Shown: positions 13,299 to 24,800 of the stretch, piece by piece
Position numbering within the stretch: the first letter of the stretch is position 1
Layout: each line of letters opens with the position of its first letter
Assembly: GCF_040939455.1 (NCBI RefSeq)
Contig: NC_134115.1
Span: forward strand, 25,508,727-25,572,726
DNA length: 64,000 nt
DNA from: Microcebus murinus
Lineage: Eukaryota; Chordata; Mammalia; Primates; Cheirogaleidae
Direction: 5' to 3'
Notes under the pieces: model-generated
The model's input: only the letters and a program-made list of their open reading frames with translations
Database searches by the model: none
Told to the model about the DNA's origin: nothing
Position numbers and translations under genes: made by a program

Positions 13299-15470
13299 CC
13301 ATCCCTGGTCATTCAGTGCATGAGTAGAGCCCATGATCTATAACCTCATTTGGAGGAGTGGCCCCATGTATCTTATGTGATCATTTCTTATATTTGAAGT
13401 CATATAAGTAAGGATGGCTATTGTTAGTAGAAATTTCAGGTTTCTGCTGAAGAATTCTCCACTAGAATGTGATATAATCAGAGGTAGAGGGTACAGGCAC
13501 TAAACTACTTGATTTTTCAATCTTTTTCTATGATGTACATGCTGTTAGCCTGAGGAAACTTTGTAACTTCTCTGGGCTTCAGATTTCTTCAGAAAAAAAA
13601 TAGAGAAAAATATAGCAATCCTTTCAAAGTTTGAGTATGAGAAATAACTGAAATATAAAGTACTTTAAAATGCCTAGTCCTTGTAAACACACAATAAATC
13701 TTAACCATCACAGTTATGATTGTGGGAAGAATTTCCCTCTTAACCAATGGGAATGCAAGACAATTCTCATCACCCACTCCTAACAAACCTTTCAAATAAC
13801 ACATTGCTTGGCAATTATTATCAATTTTCTATAATAATAAGTATTTGCAAAAATAATTTGATATGGCTACCTAATATCAATCCCAATATTGATTGGATTG
13901 GTATTAGAGGTATTAGTTATATTAGAGGAGATACTTCATGGAAAAACTTTAGAAGTAAACATTTTTTTCAGTAGAGAGGTATGACAGGATTAAATGGCAA
14001 TTAGCAAGATTTCTGCCAGTGGGTCAGAACATTCCTATGAATGTTCTGTAAGCCCTTCTTAGAATTTATTTTGGATGTATGCCTTTTGAAGTTTAGAAGT
14101 TTAGAAATCCATGGTACTGTTGAACATGGTATCATAGCTTATGGCCTGATGGTTACCCTTGAGGGAATATATTAGGTTCAGCATTCACTTTGGAGGCTTG
14201 CCTTCTTCCATATGTGAGAACATACTGCCTACAAATGGTCATTCTTGGGCAATCTCATTAAATCTGACCTTGACAATCTCAAATATCTATGGAGCCAGAC
14301 ACTCCACAAAGTTTTATTTAAAAAGTCTATTATGTAATAAGTTGCAGATTCCCCAACAGGAAAATGGCTGAAATCCACAAGTCATTTACCTAGTCACGTA
14401 GAAAAACTCAATTAGAAAAACTGGCATTTATTCAGATTGGGAAAAGTGCCTTGGCCCAGATAGGAATATTTTCTCAAACCAAAAGCTGTAAATATTATGC
14501 ACAGAAGTTAACTGTTCCAGTTGTAGAAATACAGATCTGCCTGGTTGGTAAAGAATCCCAGAGAAATTTACCAAACCCACCTGAGAAAGTAGACCCCATC
14601 AATTTTCATTTCATTCATCTTCCTGCCCTGCGCTTGCTGACAGCCCAGAGAACAGAGCACATTTTCCTGGTGCCAAAGTTCCGCAGCGCTTTGGCGAGAG
14701 GGAATTTGAGACTCACAGCAAAGCAATGTCTCTGCAACACATCTGCCTTTTCTTCTTCCCCTGCTCATTGCTTATATCTTTCGACCTTACCTCTGTTTGT
14801 AACCAGCAATTTAAAAATGCTTTTGTCTTTCCATTTACCTTCTGCCGTGCTTTCTTCAAAGATCAATTTCCATCCGACTTCCTCTTCCAGAATGCTTTGC
14901 TTCGGCCATCATCTCTCTGGCTCCACTCACAGTGAAATTCCCCAGCTTCCCAGACCCAATCCTGGCCACGGAAACCTCTGCATCCCTCCCTCTTGCTCAC
15001 AAATGCCAAGTTCCAGCTGCAAACTCCTCCCCACACAGGTCCAAGGTCCACCCAGCCCCTGCCTTCCAAGGCAGGATATTCTTCTCTCTCCAAGCCTTTT
15101 TCTGCCAGGGAGGTTCTGGGACCCACTGTTGCCGTGGCAGAGACTGTTTCTGTGTCTGAGACATACCCAGCTTTGCCAAAATCCTTCTCTGTCTTTAGAT
15201 TCCTCCACCAGATTCCTCGCACTGACCAGTGGGATTTCTGGGCACAGGTGAGCTTTGCAAGCCTCATTGTCATTGGGCTGAGTGGATTCTTTGAGACTGT
15301 TGGATGATCACCCTAGCAAGTTATTTTCCCTTAAAAAAGGTCCTCAACCTGAAATGGCTGTTAGTCACACTGAGACGCGTTAGAAAAAATTCATTTTCCC
15401 TTAGAGATTTTTATTTCATTCGTCCATGTGGACATTGCTGTTGTTTCATAGCTCCTTCGGAAGGTCTAAT

Positions 15471-15475
15471 GCGTG
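15471..15475 (+). promoter_or_regulatory. GCGTG core (possible AhR/ARNT xenobiotic response element)
   Basis: Within AATGCGTGCGCCC, about 2.5 kb 5' of the start codon. CYP1 genes are classically induced through the Ah receptor binding a TNGCGTG core. Here only the GCGTG core is matched, and it is the only one I saw between 14 and 18 kb, so the assignment is weak. Confidence 0.15.
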
Positions 15476-17624
15476 CGCCCAGGTTTTGAATCAGAACAAA
15501 AACCTTCAACCTATATACATTCTTCGGACCAACCTTTTGTCTAAATTGGTTAGGATTCACTTTGAATCCTCAGTGGTGTAGCAGCCTACCCTTAGGGAAA
15601 CTTATCTCCTCTGTCCTCAGAGTGAGTTCACTCTGAAAACACTAGGAACAGAATGTGCCTTCAGAGTTTTCCAACAAAGTTGCTGGGAAAGTTGACAATG
15701 AGTCTCAGCCTGGTAAACTGCCAAAGAGAATTTCATAAAAGAAATGAGAAGGTCCCAGGCTGAAAAAGAATCCAGGGTGATCACACAGTTACTTACATTT
15801 GCTGAGGAAGTATTAACTGTTCTGGTGACTCTGGCAAAATAGTAGCATCAGGCAATTAACCATGTACATTACACTTGGCTTCTGCTCTGTTTTTTTCTTC
15901 TAGCTATGATTGTTTAAGGCTGGAACTGGACTTAGAAATCTTCTACTCTGATATGACTATTTTACAGATGAGGGAACTGAGGGCAAGAGAGATTGCAAAT
16001 TAACAGAAGTCTCACAGCTCAGTAGAGGAAGAGGAGGGAGGGAGAGAGTCATCTTTCTGAGTCTTATGTTCTTGTAGCCACATGCACCTTTCGCCTACGC
16101 ACTGCTTTGCTTTGGAAATGCAGCTGATTATTGTCCATGTGCAAACTGGCAATTTTTTAGTATATGCCCAAGAAATATTGAATTTTATAAAAAAGCAAGC
16201 ACTAGAGGTAACTAATTGTTGATTCATTATTAAGTTCAAAAATATAGGAAATAAATGGGGGAAAATGACTTTATCTCTCCAAGCCTCTCCACAGCGGGGT
16301 GATTTAATCCCTCCCAGAAATGTGAGCTTTGAAAGACAGTGCAGACTTTGCTTGGTGCTGTATCTAGCGGGTGATAGTAATTATTATTAATGGGAGAGAT
16401 TGTATAAAATCAGCACTCTGCAAAACATGTTTAGAAGCAATCAGATAAGGCAGGTGACAAGGTGTTTACATATTAAGAGTGGGAGCTGTTTATGCTGAGT
16501 AAGAGCTTTAAGAGAAACATTCCTTTGACTCTGGGTGCTTTTTATTTGAGAACAAAGTGCAATGGCTTTTACCACCCTGTCATTCTCATTTGAACTAGAA
16601 AACAAATTCATTGCTGTTTGTGAGAATGATTTTCAGTTTATTAAGATACATTATTTTTAAAGCTCAGAAGAAATCAAGTGTTATCTTTTCAAAAATCAAA
16701 GACAGCTGGACATTTATACTAGCCAAAGAGTATACTGCCAATCAATGTTATTTGTCTCTGTAAGTAATTTGAGAAGTGTGAACAATTTACTTGTATTTTA
16801 TTTTAAGAGAAATGTTTATATTTCCTCTATAGTTACCAATATATGCAATAGCTCACAAAAATATTCTGTATGTATATAAATGTTTCTTATTTTTTAATTT
16901 TTAATTTTTTAGTTAGTATCCTCTTGGTGGCAAGTAATAAAAACCAATTATAACTAGTTTAAGCAAGAAAGACTTCAACTTAATAATAAGAGTTCACCTG
17001 GGTCTCCTGAAGATACTAGAAGTAGTGAACATAAGCTCATGACCCCTCACTTTATCTCTTGTTTCTTTTCCTTTCTACTTCATGTACCTCTCAGACTTCT
17101 TTTTATGGTTCCTCAGGTCCACCTGATGGATGAAACTCCTCCAAATCATACCTTCAGAACAAAAATTTTATAGATCTAGCCACCCAAAGAGAGGATGATC
17201 TTCCACAGTCCCGTTCCCTACTTCCAAGGAAGATTCATCTTGGGCTAGTGGCTCATTCTTGGGTCAATCACACATTCTTAGGGTGACTTTTTAAGCTAAG
17301 CAGAAACATAGCTTAGAAAGTCACCATAATAAGAAGCCTGGAAAGTCCAAGGAGAGAGGGGGTAGGCAAAGAGCCAATCAGAGATCCACTAAAAAAGCGT
17401 ATAATTTACCAAATACTCTTTTTAAATTATGGTCTAATTTGATCCTCAAGCAATGGCAGACCACTCTGCACCCAATTCTCTTATAGCACATTCTATTTTG
17501 TAACCTTATTTTTGTGTATTCCTCATTAGTCTGTGAATTTTTGCTTTGTATCTTTAGCACTTGACTTTGCAGGGTACAGTAAATATTTGTTGAAAAGAAT
17601 GTGTGGCTAGTTCTGTTAGGTAGA

Positions 17625-17715
17625 TCCTTAGATGAGAAAACTAGGAGGCACTGAGGTTAAGTAGAAGCACTAAGGTCACCTAGCTAACGAGTGTGGAGTC
17701 AGCTTCTACAGCCTC
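17625..17715 (-). mobile_element. MIR SINE remnant
   Basis: Antisense MIR-like core: 'gatgagaaaactaggaggca' followed by 'aaggtcacctagctaacgag'. Confidence 0.55.
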
Positions 17716-18011
17716 AATCCTTTTCCAAATCACCACTTTCTACGTTGAATTGTCCTCTCCTTCCTCTATGGTCAGTGAATTATATAGTGGGATTTAGGCC
17801 TGGTGGTTAGAAATATGAAAAGAACAGAATTGGGATAAAGATGACATTCGTTTTATAAGAATTTGATTTTGCCCTCTTAGTGCATCAGTTAAGAATAGCT
17901 TTTCACTAAGTACAGTCTCTACTTTGTGTCTAAACAATTAAAGGGAGAAAGAATGTTTAGTCAACATTGTGAACTACAAAATAAAGTTTACATTTAATTT
18001 TTCTGTTTTAG

Positions 18012-18850
18012 GTACTTTATTCCTGAAAATGATATTCAACCTGGCAGTCACTCCCAGAGAGCTGGCCATTTCTCTTATAATTTTGATGTCGGTTTTTATT
18101 TTTGTAAGAGCACTCAGGAGCAAGGGCAGAAAGCAGGTGTCTCCTCCTGGCCCACCGTCCTTCCCCATCATAGGAAATCTTCTCCAGCTTGGAGATCATC
18201 CTTACCTTACATTCATGGAGATGAGGAAGAAATACGGAGATGTCTTTCTCCTCAAACTTGGCATGGTGCCTGTCGTGGTGGTGAATGGCGTGGAAATGGT
18301 GAAGCAAGTGCTACTGAAAGATGGAGAGCAGTTTGCAGGCAGACCTAACATGCACACATTTTCTTTCCTGGCAGAAGGAAAGAGTCTTTCATTTTCAGTG
18401 AACTATGGAGAGAGTTGGAAGGTTCATAAAAAAATTGCCTCTAATGCTTTACGAACTTTTTCTAAAGCGGAAGCAAAATCCTCCACTTGCTCTTGCTTAC
18501 TTGAGGAACATGTCACCGAGGAAGCTTCTGAGCTGGTGAAAGTCTTTGTAGACTTGACTTCCAAGAATGGCAGCTTTGAGCCCAGAAGTGCCATCACCTG
18601 TGCGGTGGCCAACGTTGTCTGTGCCCTTTGTTTTGGCAAGAGATATGACCACAGTGATGAGGAGTTTCTTAGGATAGTTAAAACAAATGATGACTTACTC
18701 AAGGCCTCTAGTATAGCTAATCCTGCCGATTTCATACCATGTTTCCGCTACCTTCCACTGCGGATTATAAATGCTCCCCGGGAGTTTTATCAGGCCCTGA
18801 ATCAGTTTATTGGAAAACATGTACAAGATCATCTTACCACATATGATAAG
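18012..18850 (+). CDS. CYP1D1: CYP1D1 exon 2 (first coding exon; start codon at 18029)
   Basis: The acceptor TTCTGTTTTAG ends at 18011, leaving 17 nt of 5' UTR before ATG at 18029-18031. The donor AAG|GTAAGA is at 18851. Coding length is 822 nt (residues 1-274), phase 0 at the 3' end. The open frame runs on 5' of the ATG into the intron (to an ATG at 17969), but that part lies before the acceptor and has no P450 resemblance, so 18029 is chosen. The exon carries the membrane anchor, proline hinge, helices A to F, and family-1 landmarks such as FAGRP (102-106), CFGKRYDH (201-208) and NPADFIP (231-237). A run of seven A at 18428-18434 covers the C-helix Lys134-Lys135 codons. Confidence 0.93.
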
Positions 18851-21800
18851 GTAAGAATTTAAGTAAATACCAGGACAAAGTTTTGGTGAGAAGCAAACAA
18901 TAATGATGAGATACGTTGAATACCAAGAAAGTTGTATTGTTCCTTAATTCTAATGAAACTTGCCCAAGCTATTAGTAAATTTGAGGTCCAGATAGTGAGA
19001 TCATAGGGCAGTATTACTGTTTTCATGTGAAAACCCTAAGAGCTCTGAATTCTTTGATTCTCAGAAACTTTTCCCCAGAAGCAGAAACTTCCTCAGTGTA
19101 AATAAGGCACATACCTGAATTATGAATCTATAATTGCCTGATAAAAAATGATCAATATGTGAGTTACTTGAAGAATTCAACCAATTCTTTTGTCTCTCCC
19201 ATTTCACAACTGATATTATGAAGTCTCAGACTTAAAAGTCCCAAAAGTATCAGCATATTTTTATCAGAGAGTATTTTGATTAATTATAAAGAATATCCTA
19301 TAAGAAGCGTCCAATTTTCCCTTATTTTTTTTTACGTGGGTTCCTTTGCTATAGAGAAATGAATTTTGAGATCATAATACATGCATTAAGTTTTTCCAGA
19401 TGGCAGAAGTGGACCTTCCTTGTTAAGCCATTGAATTGTTTTTGGCTCATTCTGATGGTCTACAGAGGAGCAAACTTCTCTCTTGAAATATATATATACT
19501 AGAAAAAAAATCTTAGTTGATGATGGAGGGGAGGGATTTGCTGAGATGAGGGCAGCAGGACAAAAATAAATAAAACATGGAGAAGTGGATAATTGAGCAA
19601 ATGAAGAAGTAGGAGGAGTTGAGTCTCCCCAGTGAAACAATAGGCAGAAGACAATTTGTTTCAAGGTGCCAGATGGGGACTCTAGATCAGGCACAGTAAG
19701 TGTTAGAATTTGTAAAGTTCATATAAGCTTTTCTTCCAACTCCCTCAAATACCCTAACCCCATCTCTTTCCCTATGGTGATCACATAAAAGTAATTTTTT
19801 TTACAATGACTTTGGACAAACTTATATTCACCTAGCAACCTCTCTATAATAAGTTAATCTTTAATTCTGACATTTTTAATAAATTGTGCTTACAGACATA
19901 GGTGCTCTTTATTTCTTTATTGAAAGAAGTTCTAAGTAGAAAATTGAGTTTGGTAACTTAGTTTTTTTATTTTACACTCTCAAGATTGTCAGGCAAAAAT
20001 AGTTGCAGGGCTTAAAATGGTCTATTTATATTCTTTATATTTCTAAACTCATGGGGTTCATTTCAAGCTACATAGGGACGTGGCCCTTCCTGCACAGGAT
20101 TTATATGTGATACAAAATGTAAATGGGGATGAATAATCGTGCTAAGGTTTGTTTCCTCAGGACCATATCCGAGACATTACTGATGCTCTGATTAATACAT
20201 GCCACAACAAATACGCTGCTACCAAAACAGCCACTTTAAATGATGATCAAATCATAAGCACCGTGAGTGACCTCTTTGGAGCTGGTATGTGAGAGTATTT
20301 GTCAACATGTAAGGCTAATAAAGATAGGTTGGGGTTTTTTTCCTTATCTACTGTTTACAGTTTAGAATATTTCCCTCTTTCTCTTCCACTTTGTGCAGTT
20401 GATCTCACACTGTGTGAATAATTTGATATTCTGCTATCTTCCTATGTCATTCAGAAAACTTTATTTTGATCTCAGGAGCAGAGACTTGAGTGAAGAGTAG
20501 CTCCCAATTCATGGTGCATTTCCATGTTGTCCATGCAATGACTGCCCTCGTTTGTTTATTACCTTTTATCCCCACTCTCAGGCCCTCGCCCAACCCATTG
20601 ACATTTACTCCTAATCTGTTTAAAGTGTTATTGTTTTTATGTATTCTTATGAAACGGAATTTTATTATCATATATTAACATATATTTTTATATTATCAAG
20701 TACTTTAATTTATTTAAATATAATTGTTATTTACATCTAAATGTTTCTAACATTTTTCATGAACCCCTATGCTTTTAAAATCCAACCACGGTTGCCAGGT
20801 CTCATGTGGACATCCTGATTGTTTGCAACTCCAGGCTTGTATAGAAAATGCAGATGGTGTGCTAATGTTAAGATGATCATCTTTGCACATGAGTTTTGCC
20901 TCCTTTGGAAAAACAACCTTATGTTAAGAAGTAGAATTTCTGGGTCAACTATTAAAAGTATTCTTGAGTTTTAATACACATTGCTGAATTCATTTTCAGA
21001 AAGACTGGACCAATATATCCTGCTACCATATTACTTTCATTCTTAAATTTCTTGGTTGTTTCTTAAAAATCATTTTTACTCATTAAATTTATTATAGGTA
21101 CTATAAGATATGAGATTGTAGGAAACAAATTTTCTTAGTATAACAAACAAAAGGTGTTTTAGCAATTTCATTTTAGGTAAAATATTCTTCAAAATTATTT
21201 TTTTCCTTTTCTTCTTTAAACCATCTTTATTGGTAATTGGGTTTATTTGTTTCTAGGATCTATAAATTTGTGTTCCTGAATTTTCTTTGCAAACAGAAGT
21301 ATTTGTTTTGATTTGTATTAATTTTTGATTTTGTATTAATTATACATACACACACATATCAGGGAACGGGAAGAGAGAGAGAACTCCTGGAACAGAGTAA
21401 GTGCTCAATAGCTTCTTGTAATTATTGTTATTATTACAAGTCATAGCTATTATTATTATCACATCAATAGTGTTTATTATGAAGTGACATGTTTCCACTT
21501 GTCTTAAAATTCACACCTATATATTTTTTACATTTTATATTTAATTGCATTTACAAATATGTAGCATTAAATTTACAGTCATATACATGTTTAACCCTTG
21601 CACTCAGATGTCTAGTGTGGTTAATGTCAAGTGGATAATGAGAAAAAAGCGAGCGAGTGAAAAGGGTTAAGTATACAGTTCAGTACTGTTGAGTATGTTC
21701 ATATTGTTTTGAAACAGATCTCTAGATATTTTCATCTTGAAAAACTGAGATGAAATTCTATGTCCACTAAAGACTAATTTCCCCTATGCCTCACAGCCCT

Positions 21801-24800
21801 TGGCAGTCTCCTTTCTACTTTCTGTTTCTATGATTCTAATTTAGAAACCTCATATGAGTGGAATCATATAGTATTTGTACTTTAATGATTATCTTATTTC
21901 ACTTAGCCTAATGTCCTCAAGGCTTATCCATGTTATAGCATGTGACAGGATCTACTTTTTAAAGACTGAATAATATCTCATTGTATATATGTACCACGAT
22001 TTTATTATGCATCCATCCATCAATGGATATTAGCTTTCACATCTTGGCTATAAGAAATAAAGTTGCAATAACCATGGGTGTACAAATATCTCTTCAAGGT
22101 CCTATTTTGAATTCTTTTGGACATATACTCTGAAATAGCATTGCTGTATAATATGGAAATGCTATTTTTAATTTTTGAGGAACCTCCATACTCTTTTCTA
22201 TAATAGCTGCACTGTTTTACAGTTTCACCAACAGTTTCAATTTCTCCTCATCCTCATCAACACTTATTTTCTGTTCTTTTGAGTAATGGTTATCTTAACG
22301 AGTGAGAGGGTATAACTATATTTTGAAATCAACCTTAATATATAGTAATCATTTCATTGTGATTCCACTAATTTTTGGTTGTATTTAGATCCCTTTTTCC
22401 TGATTCTTAGCACTCAGATATGAAGTATATTGAGCATACCAATTTTGCGGATAATCCTTTTCCATGAAACTTGGTCTCTTGTTTCTTTTCCAGGGTTTGA
22501 AACAGTATCAACGTGTCTCTATTGGAGCTTTCTTTATTTGATACACTATCCAGATATTCAAGCCAAAATTCAAGAAGAAATTGGTAAACGTGTTTTCAAA
22601 TGAAAAATGTAATTCTTATAATTATTATTATTCTTATTAAATTAAAAAAAAATACTTTTCCTTAAGGTAGAAACATTGGGCTGAGACCACCCAGATTTGA
22701 AGACAGGAAATTTTTACCCTACACAGAAGCTTTCATAAATGAAGTATTCAGACATGTCTCCTTTATTCCTTTGACTATTCCACATTGGTAAGCACATGAT
22801 TCTCCTTTGAAATAGCAACCAATGGTAGGCTGGGGACAGTGAGGTATCTTAGACATTGGAATACTTAAAGTGCCTGAAAAATCTATTGCATGTTGTTATT
22901 TTAGTATTACTTTTTATTTTGAAATCCTCTAATAAATTTTTGTGTAGAGCAAAAGCGTATTTTGTGAGCACCTTCCATTACTAAACTATGATGTCATTAA
23001 TTTTCACCTTATATGGGAGAAAAGGGTATGGAAGCTCTAAACAAATAGATAACCTAACCGTAGTGTAATTCGGCTATGCAATGTCATACAAACTCACTTA
23101 ACTTCATCTGATGAGCAGCCTTAGCTTCCTGCTGATGTGGCTTCATTTTCAGTAGCCTAGAATTTTGCTGGACAATAAACTAAGGAAGTCAATGCTTTTA
23201 CAAATAGATTAAACAGAGTGCTCATTTAGAGATATTTGAAAGCTTACTGAAATTTGCTCCATTATCTCCAGCATATGTGCATGCCAGCGTAGGTTAAGAA
23301 GATAGCCTTCATTAAATATGTATGTGGAAAACCAAAGTTCTGGTACTTTGATCTGGTTTTGTTTCCCACAATTAAAATTGTCTTAAAAAGTAGAATTCTC
23401 AGTGTTTTTTTCTCTCTCCTCCCTTTAAATGGTGAAGGAGTGGGAATTTTTCTCTCTCCCGGGAAACTGACGTAATCATTTAGCAATTGGCACAACAGCA
23501 GGCAGTGCCCTCAGGCTGAAGTGTCCCAAAGAGCCAGGCCACTGGCTGAGCAGAGTCAAGGCCAGACAGCCAGTGACGCAGTTCCCAGGGTTTTGTCTCT
23601 TCAGTTCTCCTTTTTTTCACACACAAGGCCTATCTTTTCACAATGATCCCTTTTCTTCTAGCTTCTGTGTCAAATCCTCTTTCAGTTAAAGCAGATTTCA
23701 CCTGCAAGTTTTTGTTTTTTTTTTTAAACAAAAAAAAACTTCTACACTTAAAGAAGCACCTCTTCTGTTCCAATGACTTTCGTAAGGTGACTTTGGGCGC
23801 TTCATAAGAGTATGATCTACACCTCTGCTAAGTACTCAGGAACACAGAGGCTCTGCCAAGTTTATGGGCATGGTTTGGAATAAAAGAGATCATCTAAATG
23901 AGGGCCCTGAAAACTCATCTGAGGGTCTAATTGATAGGGAGAAATATATATTAGGACAGAGGCATTCATTATATTATTAAAAGTAAAGAAAGAAATTAAT
24001 ATTTAAAACTAAAAGAACAAATGCATTGACCAACAAGAGCACTGTGATGATATAAGCCAAGAATTTCTGTGCACACAAGAAAGTCTTTTTACGTTATTTG
24101 GGACTGATCTATTCTACTACACCTGCAAGTTTATTGTTACTGATTTAAAAGGAAAATAGATCAAAACCCACAAAGTATCAAGATGTTAAAATGAGATGAA
24201 TTGAAATAAACTAAATGAAATAATCTTAAGTAAAAACAGCAAAAGTTTGCTGGTACATATGACATATGTACATACACATAGACACATATGCACAGGACCA
24301 AACAGTATCATAATAAATATTTTATATATATATATGTTTCTTAAAAAGTATATAAAAAGCCACTTTTATACACAAAGTTTTAGGAACATATCAGTAGGTA
24401 AAGAAAACCTTGAATTTACTCTTATATTTCAATGTTAGTGAAATAAAGTTCTATATACCACATTTGCATAAAATAGCAGCATGTAACTTCTTATCTGAGT
24501 AGAATCTGAGCAGCTAAATGCACAGAGTGGGACAGGAATGTATTGAGATAGGCGAGCATCTATGCATGAGAGGAAATAATCCTTCCAGAAAGTAGGCCTA
24601 TTGCTTGTTTGGCCTTCCCCCTTGTTGGGTTTTGAGGGCATTCAATAATATTCATAGTATTTGCCAAAGTTCAGTACCAGCTACAAAATAGACATAGATC
24701 AGATACGGATTAGATTATTAGCTTTTTTAATGATCCGAGCTAGTTTGTACAATGTGGCTTAGAGCTAGCTCAAGTAGACTTGCTAATACTTCTCACTTGA

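Larger units (their letters stand above)
13666..18011. other. Spacer sequence upstream of CYP1D1 coding start
   Basis: Must hold at least part of intron 1, and probably the untranslated first exon and promoter of CYP1D1, though neither can be placed. The segment 14450-15310 is richer in G and C than its surroundings and has overlapping open frames on both strands, the longest 266 codons (14451-15251), low in complexity with many Ser, Leu and Pro; I do not call it a gene. A MIR-like piece lies near 15950-16020 and another at 17625-17715. 16915-17290 resembles an old interspersed repeat that I cannot name. Confidence 0.5.
20285..22493 (+). other. CYP1D1 intron 3
   Basis: 2209-bp GT-AG intron containing an antisense L1 3' fragment (about 21530-22340) that itself hosts a piggyBac-type element (21595-21666). 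Confidence 0.85.

Noticed and set aside
14451..15251. 266-codon open frame as a gene upstream of CYP1D1
   Set aside because: Low-complexity Ser/Leu/Pro-rich product with no domain, and equally long open frames on the opposite strand, as expected from a GC-richer stretch poor in stop codons.
17969..18028. Upstream ATG at 17969 as the CYP1D1 start
   Set aside because: It lies 5' of a good splice acceptor ending at 18011, and the added residues do not resemble a P450 N-terminus. The ATG at 18029 gives the usual membrane anchor.
23700..23745. T-run/A-run hairpin as a terminator or small RNA gene
   Set aside because: Simple homopolymers in an intron with no RNA polymerase III promoter boxes or structured stem.
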